Below are positions 10,923 to 21,701 of a DNA stretch of 64,000 nucleotides, in pieces. The position numbers were made by a program, and so were the translations under genes. Within the stretch, counting starts at the first letter, position 1; each line of letters opens with the position of its first letter. The stretch is from Rhipicephalus microplus (Eukaryota; Arthropoda; Arachnida; Ixodida; Ixodidae). Location of the stretch: positions 91,425,819 to 91,489,818 of the forward strand of contig NC_134702.1 of assembly GCF_043290135.1 (NCBI RefSeq), given 5' to 3'. The notes beneath the pieces were generated by a model that saw only the letters and a list, made by a program, of their open reading frames with translations, did not search any database and was not told the DNA's origin.

Positions 10923-13397
10923 ATGTTACACTCATGCCCAAGATGTGCGTTCTCGTCCACGAAGCTCTGCAAAGTCGTCTGGCACATAAGAGACCATCGC
11001 CACGACAATAGATTTTCTATCATGTGCGGTGTGGATGGGTGTGCGAAAACCTACAGTGAGTTCGAATCTTATCGAAGGCACATTTACCGTGTGCACAGAC
11101 GATATATGGACATGGATGACGCAGAGGAAGCCGGTGTTGAACCAACAGTCCTCGAAGAACCACCGGTGCGTGCCACAACAAGCTGCGCTGCGCACGACAC
11201 AGTGGGTGATCACAGTGAAATGTTTTCATCTGGTTGCTCGTCGAACATGATCAACACGGAATGCGATGCGGTCTCTGTTCCCACTGCTCGAGTGACCACA
11301 ATCAACGACTTCGTGCTGAAAATAAAAAAACAGCTGTGCTTACTTTTTTTTCGTGTTGCAGAAGTGCACAAGCTACCGCACTCTACGGCAGAAAGTGTTT
11401 TCAATGACTTCAAGATTACCTTTCTCGACATAATTCGGACATTCGCTTCTGTCATTGAAAATAACATCGCGATGGAGTCGGCAGGAATCGAACTGCGCAA
11501 GTTACTCGCTGGTGAATTCTTAGAGGATATTTTTCAAGCAGCAAGTAGTAAATATAAGCGAGAGCAATTCGCCAAGCGTCACCTGCCCTACGTAAAGCCT
11601 GAAGTGCGTGATCTTGGTGCTGGTGAGACTTTTCAGTTTGTTCCTATAAGTGGTGTCATGCGAAATCTTATGTCCTCTGAGAACTTCCGCGACCACATAG
11701 AGCTAGATTTCTCAACAGGAGCGCCTTCACCAACGCTGCATAATTTTAGGGATGGCTGCATATACAAAGAAAAGTTGCATGCACTACTCGAGGATGGCGC
11801 GCAGTATACGCTTTTTTTTGTGTTGTACAGCGACGAAGTGGAGATAGTGAATCCGCTGGGGTCAAAGCGGGGTGTTCACAAAATCCTTGTCGTGTATTTC
11901 AGCGTGGTAAACATCCATGCCAAATACAGATCACAGCTCAGCTCTATCCATGTAGTTTTAGTTGCACCATATAGACTTGTCATCAAGCACGGAATCAATG
12001 TTATTTTGAAGCCAGTTGTAGATGACGTATCAGCTTTATGGATGACTGGTTTCACTCTGTGGAAGAACTCTGTTGCGGTAAAGGTGAGAGCGATTCTTGT
12101 TGCCTTTTCCGGTGATAACCTTTCAATGAATCGACTTGGCGGATTCACGTGTTCTTTCAGCCGTGGTCGTCCATGCAGATTTTGTACTTCACCAAACTCG
12201 GCGTTCAACACTGCCTTTCACGAGAGTGATGTTCAGGTTCGAAATCTGCCCTTGCACCAAAACCACGTTGCAAGTGCTAAAATAAATAGGCAGCTAGGCA
12301 CAGCACTGTACGGCGTTAAAGATGAATCTCCACTCACAGATGTTGCCTATTTTGATGTGACAGTGCAACTGCCTCCGGACTTGATGCACGATGTGCTGGA
12401 GGGAGCCATTCCACATGTATTAAGGCACATTTTGCAAGGCCTGCTTCGTTCTGGAGTAATTAGGCACTCAGACCTTGATCGTATCCGCACATTCGTTTTT
12501 GGTGCTCACGACAAAAAGAACAAACCGGAAGAAGTCGTGAAATCCTTTCTTAATGGGCAAAGTGCATACAAGGGAACAGCTTCTCAAAAGTGGTGCCTAT
12601 TCAGATTTTTTTCTCTTATGTTTGCAGATATTGTTCCTAAACAAAATGAGCACTGGGAAGTGTACCTACTTCTGAGAAGCATTGCAGATATAACATTTGC
12701 CGACAAGATTCCTCACGACCATTTGGCATATCTGCAAGATGAAATACGATTTTTTTTATCTTCATTTGCTGCTCTCTACCCTGGTGCAATAATACCCAAA
12801 CTGCATTTCTTGATTCATTACCCTCGGCTCATCAGTGAACTTGGTCCACTAAAGCAATACTGGTGCATGCGATATGAAGCCAAACACCAGTACATGAAAA
12901 CTATTGCACAGCGCAACCAAAACTTTCGAAATATATGCAAGTCTATCGCAGAAAGACACCAGTTGCTGCAGAGTTTCGAATTTTCCAACTTAGAAGTGGA
13001 CCGTGGCATACAGACTAAAAGATCCAGGCAGCTGAAGCTAGAAGACTTGTGCTCATACATGCGCAAAGTTGTCTCTCCTGGCATTCCAGTGTGGGAAGTT
13101 GGTTCTGCCGAGGTGGAAAACTTGGTTTTCAAAAAGTTCGATGTAGTCATCCTAGAGAAGCAACAGCTGCCACTTTTTGGCCAAATAAGAAGGCTGTATA
13201 TTTACTGCGGAAGCCTTTTCCTGCTTGTAGATGTGCTCATGACAGTCAGATTCGATCGTCACCGCTGGTCGTATGTTGTCGACAATACAGACGAGCAAAA
13301 ACTTGTACAGCCCTTCAATCTTCCATCACCTCAAGTTCTTGACCTATATTTTGGTGCTGAGCTGATGCTACGGCCTGAAATTATGATTGTTGAATGA
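10923..13397 (+). CDS. CACTA/EnSpm-like transposase with C2H2 zinc fingers
   Basis: An 824-codon ORF without introns. I start at the ATG at 10923; the open frame begins two codons earlier but only with GTG. The N-terminus has two C2H2 fingers (CPRC...HIRDH and CGVDGC...HIYRVH, residues about 5-60), probably DNA binding. Residues about 300-375 carry SDEVEIVNPLG, HKILVVYF and VVDDVSALW. These match the D...NPLG...D layout of CACTA/Tnp2-type transposases and include likely catalytic acids. Further on are GDNLSMNRLGGF with CRFC (about 400-420), PDLMHDVLEG (about 484) and LHFLIHYPRL...GPLKQYW (about 626-645), the last resembling DUF4218-type sequence. The frame is intact over 2.5 kb, implying recent activity or selection. 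The neighbourhood is non-genic. Repeats ending in a CACT terminus at 14612-14938 could be its 3' end. A domesticated gene is the main alternative. Confidence 0.8.
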   Translation: MLHSCPRCAFSSTKLCKVVWHIRDHRHDNRFSIMCGVDGCAKTYSEFESYRRHIYRVHRRYMDMDDAEEAGVEPTVLEEPPVRATTSCAAHDTVGDHSEMFSSGCSSNMINTECDAVSVPTARVTTINDFVLKIKKQLCLLFFRVAEVHKLPHSTAESVFNDFKITFLDIIRTFASVIENNIAMESAGIELRKLLAGEFLEDIFQAASSKYKREQFAKRHLPYVKPEVRDLGAGETFQFVPISGVMRNLMSSENFRDHIELDFSTGAPSPTLHNFRDGCIYKEKLHALLEDGAQYTLFFVLYSDEVEIVNPLGSKRGVHKILVVYFSVVNIHAKYRSQLSSIHVVLVAPYRLVIKHGINVILKPVVDDVSALWMTGFTLWKNSVAVKVRAILVAFSGDNLSMNRLGGFTCSFSRGRPCRFCTSPNSAFNTAFHESDVQVRNLPLHQNHVASAKINRQLGTALYGVKDESPLTDVAYFDVTVQLPPDLMHDVLEGAIPHVLRHILQGLLRSGVIRHSDLDRIRTFVFGAHDKKNKPEEVVKSFLNGQSAYKGTASQKWCLFRFFSLMFADIVPKQNEHWEVYLLLRSIADITFADKIPHDHLAYLQDEIRFFLSSFAALYPGAIIPKLHFLIHYPRLISELGPLKQYWCMRYEAKHQYMKTIAQRNQNFRNICKSIAERHQLLQSFEFSNLEVDRGIQTKRSRQLKLEDLCSYMRKVVSPGIPVWEVGSAEVENLVFKKFDVVILEKQQLPLFGQIRRLYIYCGSLFLLVDVLMTVRFDRHRWSYVVDNTDEQKLVQPFNLPSPQVLDLYFGAELMLRPEIMIVE

Positions 13398-13451
13398 TGT
13401 CCAAATTGTCATCTTAGACAGCTTTTTGTCACGGGCTGAATCTAAACTACT

Positions 13452-13557
13452 AGTAGCGTAGCCAATGTTTTTTTAGGAGAGGGGTTTCAGTCATACTTCA
13501 TATATTTTTGCTCTGGAGTTTGTGTATTTGGAAATGTCCTCCCTGGCTACGCAACTG
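13452..13557. repeat. Short foldback unit, GCGTAGCCA ends
   Basis: GCGTAGCCA (13456-13464) and its reverse complement TGGCTACGC (13544-13552) bound about 105 bp, with partial extension of the arms (AGTAGCGTAGCCA against AGTTGCGTAGCCA). It lies just after the transposase stop codon and could be a small inserted element or part of its 3' UTR. Confidence 0.4.
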
Positions 13558-14100
13558 AAGATGACGTATGATTTTATGTTACATCTCTCTTTTAGTGTAT
13601 GGTTTCTAGTGTGCTGTCTTTACTGTATTTATCTTTTACTGTACCTGATGCACCCTTTCATCTACTGTTTTCTAACCAAAGCTTGTTACATTCTTTTTCT
13701 TTTATCAGTGTTATTGGTCTCTTCCCACTGTATTGCTGCAGAGCGCATGGCACTTTGTGTGATAACAAATTAAATGATATCCACCACATTTATAGTGAAA
13801 CGCATTGTGCATGGTTACTTTGTTACATATTGCTCTGTTTATTTAGTAGTATCCGGAGCGGATAATTGATATGATTGTTACTTTGGACTATCTGATGCGC
13901 ACATCTGCTGTTAATGTGAAATTGCTACCTTCAACTGCAACCGAAATATTATCATTCAGCGAACAATTTCGGTTAATCAACATGAAACACAATGGGCAGC
14001 CACAAAGTTACGGCTTAGGGCCTGTTAGCTTAGAGTTATGCAAATGTACAGCTGTGAAAATTTACACATATAGAATATTTTCTGTTTTTTACACATGGTG

Positions 14101-14102
<2 letters not shown>

Positions 14103-14190
<88 letters not shown>
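14103..14190. repeat. (TA)n microsatellite
   Basis: About 44 uninterrupted TA units directly abutting the 3' end of the tRNA-derived SINE at 14191. A second TA array abuts its other side. Confidence 0.97.
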
Positions 14191-14523
<333 letters not shown>

Positions 14524-14611
14524 GTCATGAACCACCCCTGGGCTTGGTGAAGAGAGAGACCGTGATCAAGTATAGAATTTGTATTTCAATACCTTCAACT
14601 ACTCAACATTT

Positions 14612-14938
14612 CAACTCTTTACTAACAAGAATACGAAAAAGTTAGTAATACCTCAAGTGAGGTAGTAAACGTTGCAGCTACTATACTTCTTTGCATGCAG
14701 CTAGTAACTGCTTACTAATGTATGTAGTAAATAGGTAGCAAAGAGGTAGTAAAAATTCAAGAGAGGTAGTAACAGCTGCAGTTGCTACCCTATTGCAGTT
14801 AGGTTGCAACTGTTTACTAATGTAAGTAGTAAATAGGTAGGAAGAAGCTAGGAACGGTTCAGGAAAGGTAGTAACCGTTGTCGTTACTACCTGTTCGCTT
14901 GCAGTTACTACCTTTTTACTAACTTTTTTTTAAGAGTG
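14612..14938. repeat. Subterminal-type repeats with CACT terminus
   Basis: About three diverged units of roughly 102 bp, each with GTTTACTAATGTAAGTAG-like and AATAGGTAG blocks. Each also has a quasi-palindrome of the form AGGTAGTAAC...GTTACTACCT. The array ends TTAGTAAAAAGGTAG in reverse complement, and the outermost bases on the minus strand read CACTCTTAAAAAAAAGTTAG. CACTA elements begin with CACT(A/G/N) and carry such subterminal repeats. I therefore infer the 3' end of a CACTA-like element, possibly the one encoding the ORF at 10923-13397. I found no matching 5' end. Confidence 0.5.
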
Positions 14939-15396
14939 TTGTCGTGACATGTATTTACTATGCGTTATCAACACTATTCATGAACAGAATCTAAATTAGG
15001 CGTTGAATCAGTTTGCTATGCAGGTACATTTGAAAACACAACGTGAATTGTCGAATTTATTATAAAGCAAGACATAAAATCAGTGCTATCGAACTATCCG
15101 TTTCCTCACTAACTCCCAATATAATTAATTTCATCTGCGACTTTCACTGTGGATAGCAAGAAGAGCTTCAACTGCAAAGACCATTGAGCAGCCCTTGAGC
15201 GAACACAGGTTGTTCGTTCATAGACAAACACTGCGTCCGCATGACTATCTTCAAGCGAAAACACTTCTGAATATTTTTTAAGGACACCAGTCCGGTGAAA
15301 TTGTATGTCGGTTTGTCTAGTTGCTTGCTGTATATGCTCTGTACTTCAACGAAAAAGTCGAAACGCATCAAAGCGCCCTCTTTTGCGGCCGTTCTT

Positions 15397-15411
15397 ATTG
15401 GCCTTATCTTG
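15397..15411. repeat. Target-site duplication, left copy
   Basis: ATTGGCCTTATCTTG, repeated exactly at 15462-15476, flanking a 50-bp SINE fragment. Confidence 0.85.
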
Positions 15412-15461
15412 ATTGATTGATTTGTGGGGTTTAACGTCCCAAAACCACCTTTGATTATGAG
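15412..15461 (-). mobile_element. 5'-truncated Ruka-like SINE, 50 bp
   Basis: Only the 3' end of the SINE is present: ATTGATTGATT tail, then TGTGGGGTTTAACGTCCCAA, AACCACC and GATTATGAG. It is bounded on both sides by the perfect 15-bp repeat ATTGGCCTTATCTTG. The clean duplication shows that this short piece is a complete insertion made by target-primed reverse transcription that stopped early, not a decayed full copy. Confidence 0.85.
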
Positions 15462-15574
15462 ATTGGCCTTATCTTGTAAAGCCAATACACAATGAACCCA
15501 AAAACAGTATATGATGCGTTTTTTGCAGTTATAAATGCGAAGCATTTCTTAGCGAACTTTGGCGAGTTTGACCG

Positions 15575-15674
<100 letters not shown>

Positions 15675-15689
15675 CAGCTGCCTACGACT

Positions 15690-16300
15690 TTCAGCGCTCC
15701 TGGCCGTTTGGATAATGGGATCTATACCGAAATTGAACTAATATGACATAACATGACTGTACGACAAGCATAACTGACTAGTCGTAGGATGAAAATCTTG
15801 ACATGCATGTCATGAATGTCATGGTTTACATGTCGTGGTCTTGCTGCTCCTATGGTGGTTCCGTTCACATTACACATAAAAAACTGGTATGGTATGGCAT
15901 GACTGCATTGCGAACATAAGTGACAGGCCCTCGCGTGGAAATCATGACGTGCGTGTGTGATGCAAGAACATGACTACATGCCATGCTCATGATGCGCTCC
16001 CGGTCATTTCGCTAGCTTTGCATACACCGAATTCGGTATTACATGACGCGAACAGACGACGAAGGTAAATGACATGTTTAAACAAGATAATCATGACATG
16101 CGTGTTATGTACATAAAACATGTCTACATGCTACGTTCACATAGCGCGCTCACGGCCGTTCCGCTAGCTTCATCTATACCAAATATGGTATCGCGGGACG
16201 TGAATGGACGACTGAGCACAAATGCGAGGCGCATACACGATAATCATGACATAGACGCCATGCATGTCATAGACGCCATAATTTACGTCCATCTCGTAAT
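15690..16300. repeat. Degenerate minisatellite, period about 150-165 bp
   Basis: About four diverged units. Each has TTCCGCTAGCTTCATCTATACC or variants of its core CGCTAGCTT, then GGTAT, a CATGAC-rich stretch, AATCATGACATG, and CATGTCTACATGCTACGTTC or variants. CATGAC/GTCATG words recur throughout. The units follow directly on the TATC array, a pairing also hinted at near 3.5 kb. Confidence 0.65.
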
Positions 16301-17229
16301 GTTCTGCTGATATTAATCTGACGATTCAACCTTCCTCATTCGTTTTTCGCATATCATCGATTCCCACTGTACATGAGATCCTGCCATTTTTTTTTTTAAA
16401 TTAGAGTGTATCAATTATAAACTAAATAACGAAAAATTCGCGCGGACGAAAAGCAACTCACCGCCGGTGGGTATAATGCAATCATAACCTACCCGATGGT
16501 CGTGGGTTCGGTACCACTTCTACGCCGAGGCTGCCGTAAGAGCGACCGAGTTCTATTGAATTCGTCCGCAGTCAGAAAACTGTCAAGGAATGTGGCTGAT
16601 GAGTAACTAAAGAAGAGGCTTACGCATGGAAAGCTTAACGAAACCGAGGCCTTGGTTGGTGTGCCCGTCATCGAAATCAATTGAGGTTGAGCTAAAGAGA
16701 GTAACACGATTGCCGTGATCGCCTCACCAGATCGCCTTTCGTTCACGTTCACATACGCATTCCGACAGCGAAAGAAACGCTGCACAGCAACTGCGAACTC
16801 GATAAACCCATTTCCGACACGATGCATCACACCATCGCGCCGCACGATCGGAGCATGGTCCTGGAGAAACAGAAACGTATTGTGGAGGGCGGAGGGTGTA
16901 ATATAAACACCACGCGGAGTGTTTTTTGACAGAAATGTATAAGCAGCCTGGAGCGTCCAAACACGGAACGTCCCAACGAGAATAAAGGAGAAAGTGTTGC
17001 ACGCCAGCGGGAATGCGCTAACGGCGACACGAAACGACAACGACAACGTATACAAGACGCTCCACGGTATGTACAAAAACAGGAATATCGCGTCGCTCTA
17101 ACAGCCCAACCGCACAAAGCTTCCTCGCCACTGACACGCTTCGCCTGCTCCGACTGATCGACCCGCCACAGGGTGCAAGACTTTTGCGAGTGTTGTATAC
17201 TTAGCGTATACTTCGTGCACTACGAGCTC
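16301..17229. other. No gene recognised; possible tRNA-like remnant
   Basis: GGGTTCGGTACCAC near 16503 resembles a B box, but no A box or clover-leaf fits. A long minus-strand open frame (16489-17076) starts only with TTG, has no early ATG and shows no domain. Confidence 0.4.
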
Positions 17230-17970
17230 CTCAGGAGTCCTCAATGTGCCTATGTCAGAGCGCGCGCGCGTCTTGCCCAGCTTTGTACGCGTGCGTGTCT
17301 GCGTGAGACGACGCCTTGCTGCTTACTGTACTATTCGTAGCACTGTGTGAGCGCTGTGCACGCTTGTGTGTCATTCAGTGCGCGTCGGCACTCTCTCGTT
17401 TCGCCCTGTCGGTCGCTCGCACGTATAGCGTACCATACCGGGAAGTCACTCGCTGCGACGTGTTGCGCTTCACCGCGGCGGCGCTGCTTCCCGACTCTCT
17501 GACAGCGTTCCGCCGGCTTCTTGGCAACGCTCACACGAGGCGATACCTTCACTCACTATCGACGAATGAAGCAAATAAAGAAGTAAACAGCCTTTTGTTG
17601 TACGTGGTGCGCGAAGTGTTGCGCGGCGCGCCGGTTTTCCTTGGCAAGGACCGCCTCGGCTTCACCGGGCAGCTCCGTGCGGCGGCGGGAGAAATTCGAG
17701 CCGCCGGCGCGTGCGTCGCGGCCATTCAACAGCGGCAGGGGGCGCCCTCTGCTGGCTGCGGCGTTTTGCTTTGTGCGCTGCTTGAAATAGTTGGCCGGCC
17801 ACCGTTTGCTTGTGGGGCCTCGCGCGGTGGTCTTGCGTGGATATGCGCGAGGCCTTCGCTCGATCCCGCCACGCACCTTCACGAACAGCGCAGCGCCCGC
17901 GTGTCGGATGAGTGGGCGGGTGTGCTGGGCGGGCGGTCGCCCTTGTACATTATCCGGGAAGAGGAGGGGG
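17230..17970. promoter_or_regulatory. CpG-rich block, possible promoter region
   Basis: Clearly richer in G, C and CpG than its flanks, with GCGCGCGCGC near 17260. Long open frames exist on both strands (for example 17316-17981 plus and 17556-18158 minus). The plus frame starts with TTG, and both are expected by chance in high-GC sequence. No TATA or splice signal is convincing. It may mark an unannotated host promoter or first exon. Confidence 0.3.
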
Positions 17971-20121
17971 TGTGCATATAATTTATCACGGTGTGGACAA
18001 TGGGATTCAGCAATCGTGCGGGGCCTGCTTGTTTCACTCCCTACCTCTGCATGACGATACAAAGAACCGACCTGGACACGGTGCTCTGACGAATACAGTA
18101 GCGAAGACTTGCGGGCTTTGCCACAATTCTGTATCTCCGATCCTACTATACGTCTCATGGCAAGGCAGGCCCAAGGGGTCTTTTTAAGGCAAACCTCATT
18201 TACGGAAATTTCATCAACTCTAAGGTTTCATTATTTGGTACTGTAATTCAGTTTACTATCTCCAATGTAACTCAATTGTCACTATTTGAGGCTGCTCATG
18301 CCCGCAACAAAGGATTATTGTCAAAGGACTAATATGCCTTCTACAATGGTGCCGGAGTGCTTTCAAGGGGAGAGGCGATTAAAAAAAAAGTTTAGTTAAT
18401 ATGTAGTCTAGCCTAGGACAATGAACTTTTTTGCTGTATATAAAGGATTTATGATGATTTTAATTATGTATTTAGTTTTATATTAGGTTGCACAATTTTC
18501 GTTTAATGCTGATGTGCAAATATAGTTCCTTTTTGAAAAAAACAAACATTTTATGTCATTAAGCTTTTATGGTTTGGAGCTATTATTGGTTCATATTACT
18601 GCACAATAACGGTTCCATACAAATAACTATAAGAAAGTTCGTATAAGCCACTTTAATGGACATGAAAAACTGTAATGTGAATTTTTTTAGAATCCTCCGC
18701 CCATACTAATTGCTTGCTTCGGGTTCGTATTACGCAGGCATTATCAATATTCAAATAAGCTACTTGCACCCCTTACATGTCAAGGAATATCAAGGCAGAA
18801 TTTGATCCTGACCTGGCTATCAGAACCAACAAAACATGATGTCCGAGCTCAAGAAGTTGCACAAAAATAGATCTTCAGAAAAACGCATTTTAAACGTATA
18901 AGATAAAGCACAATTATGCGGCAAAGACATGTTTTTTAATGATTTCTCCCCACAATGAGAGTTTCGATCATTTTTATTTTCAGGATGCGACTTCAGTAAA
19001 TACAATGAGAAGCATCCAGGTGAAAATTTTCAGAGGACTCCAGAGAATGAGCTCCTGTTATTTTTTAGTAGCCATCTTGTGCTCTTTAAAGGCAATTTTA
19101 ACCTACTTCGAGTTTAATTGCAATCTTCAAATTTTTTTTCGTGTTGAAAGTAGCCATACCAAACTTGTGGAACCAAATAAAAACGAAAAATATGTAATTT
19201 CGCAAAAAAAACTTACGTTTTTTTACTCGCATCTTCCCTCAAATAGACACTAAAAGCAGCTATTAAGTCGACAGTTATTGTTGAAATAGCGGCCCAGAAC
19301 CGTCGTAGTGTAACTTTTTTGCCCCGGTAGGGCTTATTTTGCAATAAAATAACTTTTTGGTGACCCGCATTGCGTTATCGCTCTTCAAATTGCCCGCCTC
19401 AAAAAGCGGACCGACTCACGTCACTGTTGCCATGCACAACGTTGCTAGGCTTTGCTGTGGGGTCGCCGACATTACTAGACAGAACGAAAGCAGCGGGAGC
19501 CACAGCAGCAACAACGGCCATTGATCATTATCCTGCCATTGGCTCCGAGATGGCAGACGTGTTTTGGTTCATCTGCGCCTTGCTAGGTGGCATGACCTGA
19601 CCAGTGTAACCACGCGGAAAATTAATTTTCGAACCACTTGCGTCATTCCCCAAAGTAACGTCCGGCGGTTCTTTTTCACATGAATCAAACAGAAACGAAC
19701 AAGCAGCATTTTATTGAGTCTCTTGATGCATGGAAGGTTCTTTATTTAGTGCAGCTAGATCAATTACTAGTGAATAATTGTGGGCGGTTTGTCTGACGTA
19801 ATTGGTATCATTTTGAGAATGTCCTACTGCGGCGCATGTATTCCTGTGCATTTACCCTAATTTCTCAGTAAGTAGGGCACTGTTGTTGATAATATTGTCG
19901 TTTTAGGTGTTGTCATACATTGAACTTTCACTCTGATGTAAGTTGTTATTTGACCTTAGTGTCCCGTTAAAGGGCTAGTCGATGTTCCGATCAAACTTGT
20001 CTTTTTTCATTATGAAAGCATCTCGTACTAGTCTCCACCAAGAAATTACTGGACATTTCCGCAACGGAAATGGCTAAACAGCCAAGGCACTAAGCCTGAA
20101 TCTTTAGAAGGGGTGAAAGAA
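17971..20121. other. No gene recognised; possible MITE end at 19.96 kb
   Basis: Mostly AT-rich. TTAGTGTCCCGTTAAAGGG near 19957 resembles the right end of the MITE at 56842-57338, but I could not find a matching left end. Confidence 0.4.
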
Positions 20122-20406
20122 ATCACAGCACATCTACGAAGTGAATGATGATAAGTGGGGCGAAACTTCCGTGCGTCCGTCTGTCTGTTCATTCATTCAT
20201 TTGTCTGTTTGTGCGTCTGTCTGTCCGTCCATCCATCTAGTGAACACTCCGAATACCACCATCTTGCTTCTTTTCATCATATATTCATCTTATACAAGTA
20301 CCGCCATCCAGCGGACATTCTAAGGACTAAACGAGAGGTGGCTACTACTGCATACTACAAACACGGGACACACAGCCCACGGCGTAAGGAGCTTCGCCCC
20401 TAAAAA
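20122..20406 (+). mobile_element. MITE-like repeat with GTCC-type internal repeats, copy A
   Basis: Begins near CATCTACGAAGTGAATGATG and GGGGCGAAAC. It runs through a low-complexity block of GTCC/GTCT/CATC words (20176-20237), then CTAGTGAACACTCCGAATAC, ACCGCCATCCAGCGGACATT and CTAAACGAGAGG, and ends AAGGAGCTTCGCCCCTAAAA. The two ends carry GGGGCGAA and TTCGCCCC in inverse orientation. Related copies lie at 25828-26150 and 46228-46418, both on the minus strand. Confidence 0.65.
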
Positions 20407-21432
20407 ATAGTGGTGACGGCGCCTACAGGTGTAGCCCAGCTTCTGAACGAAAGGATGGTATAAAACAGCTGATCGGCCTGTTAGTACAGCATAACGAAAG
20501 ATTAACAGTGTAGGAGCGAAATATCAAACCAATATAACTATCTACTCCCGCCGCTGGATGGAAACGCACCTCCCCACGGACGTGTCTAGGCTTCTAGAGT
20601 GCACCATGGCCTGGCCATCCATGGAGCGGCCGTGGTACAGCATCATCTTGGTTTCCTCTTTCGTTCCTGCGCTGTTCGTCGTGCTTCATTATGATGGACA
20701 CACAGGCCCAATGTGCTGATGCACCATTCTTTCAAAGCCACGAGGGAAATACCGTCGCTTCTCCCGGCGGCCAACACCGGCAGCTACGCAAACCAGCGTT
20801 CATTCCGGCAAGCAAACATGTCATTCTCAGACACATGCAGTCGCCCCATTCAACCACGCATCCTCATTGCTTGAAAAGTCATGCCTGCGCCTTAATTCCC
20901 ACTAACCGTACGCCTGCTTTATTTTGTAGGCGTGCCACACGTCGTATACACACAATGACGTCTTCTACAGTCCCATTATATGCGCATCCACGGACATGAA
21001 AGCAGGCGGACAGGCGGTCGTTTCATTCAATACGCGCAGCTTTCCTTCTGGAGGGCGTGGAAGCCTCGCCTCGGGAGAGCTACCACAGCCTGGTGGTCAT
21101 TAGCAGCACTCGTAAAGCTATTTCGCGTACTTCATTGAAGACCTATCGAATAGAGGGCTCGGACGGCCTTTCTTATTCCGGCTGCATAGTGTTTATAGGC
21201 ACTCGAATACCCGCCAGTAGCCTCGACAATCACACTGACGAGAAAATGGGCGTGCGTATAGAGTGGTGCGCCGAGCGTTTGAGCTTGCACGCCACCTGTG
21301 AACGTTCTGTACCAACAGGGTGGGCTTTCGTGAGCGACAACAGCGCTAAATCGTTCGCGGCGACTTTCCTCATTTTGTTGAATGCGCCTACGCAAGCATG
21401 CTATACATTTTCCGCGGGAAGCAGCTGATTTG
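20407..21432. other. No gene recognised
   Basis: Open frames at 20691-20999 and 21057-21428 (the second with a GTG start) show no recognised domain. Nothing repetitive was seen. Confidence 0.4.
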
Positions 21433-21442
21433 ATTGTATCTT

Positions 21443-21691
21443 GATTTGATTGATTGATAAGTGGGGTTTAACGTCCCAAAGCCACCATGTGATTATGAGA
21501 GACGCCGTAGTGGAGGGCTCCGGAAATTTCGGACAGCTGGGGTTCTTTAACGTGCACCCAAATCTGAGCACACGGGCCTACAACATTTCCGCCTCCATCG
21601 GAAATGCAGCCAGCGCAGCCGGGATTCGATCCCGCGACCTGCGGGTCAGCAGCCGAGTACCTTAGCCACTAGACCACCACGGCGGGGGAGT
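21443..21691 (-). mobile_element. Ruka-like SINE, full length, with 10-bp duplication
   Basis: On the minus strand it starts CCCCCGCCGTGGTGGTCTAG, has an A box (TGGCTAAGGTACTCGG) and B box (GGGATCGAATCCC), and ends in the (ATCA)n-type tail. ATTGTATCTT flanks it at 21433-21442 and 21692-21701. The good match to the other copies suggests a fairly young insertion. Confidence 0.9.
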
Positions 21692-21701
21692 ATTGTATCT
21701 T

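Noticed and set aside
16600..16660. CTGATGAG followed by ACGAAACC, hammerhead-ribozyme-like core words
   Set aside because: The stem II bases between CTGATGAG and CGAAAC do not pair and the spacing is too long, so a hammerhead fold is not supported.
16489..17076. 195-codon minus-strand ORF with hydrophobic stretches
   Set aside because: Opens with TTG with no early ATG, runs into a tRNA-like remnant, and has no recognisable topology or domain.
17316..17981. 221-codon plus-strand ORF
   Set aside because: Starts with TTG, overlaps a 200-codon minus-strand frame in CpG-rich DNA, and shows no domain. Long frames are expected by chance here.
21057..21428. 123-codon ORF before a SINE
   Set aside because: GTG start, no domain, and no signal peptide or splice evidence.
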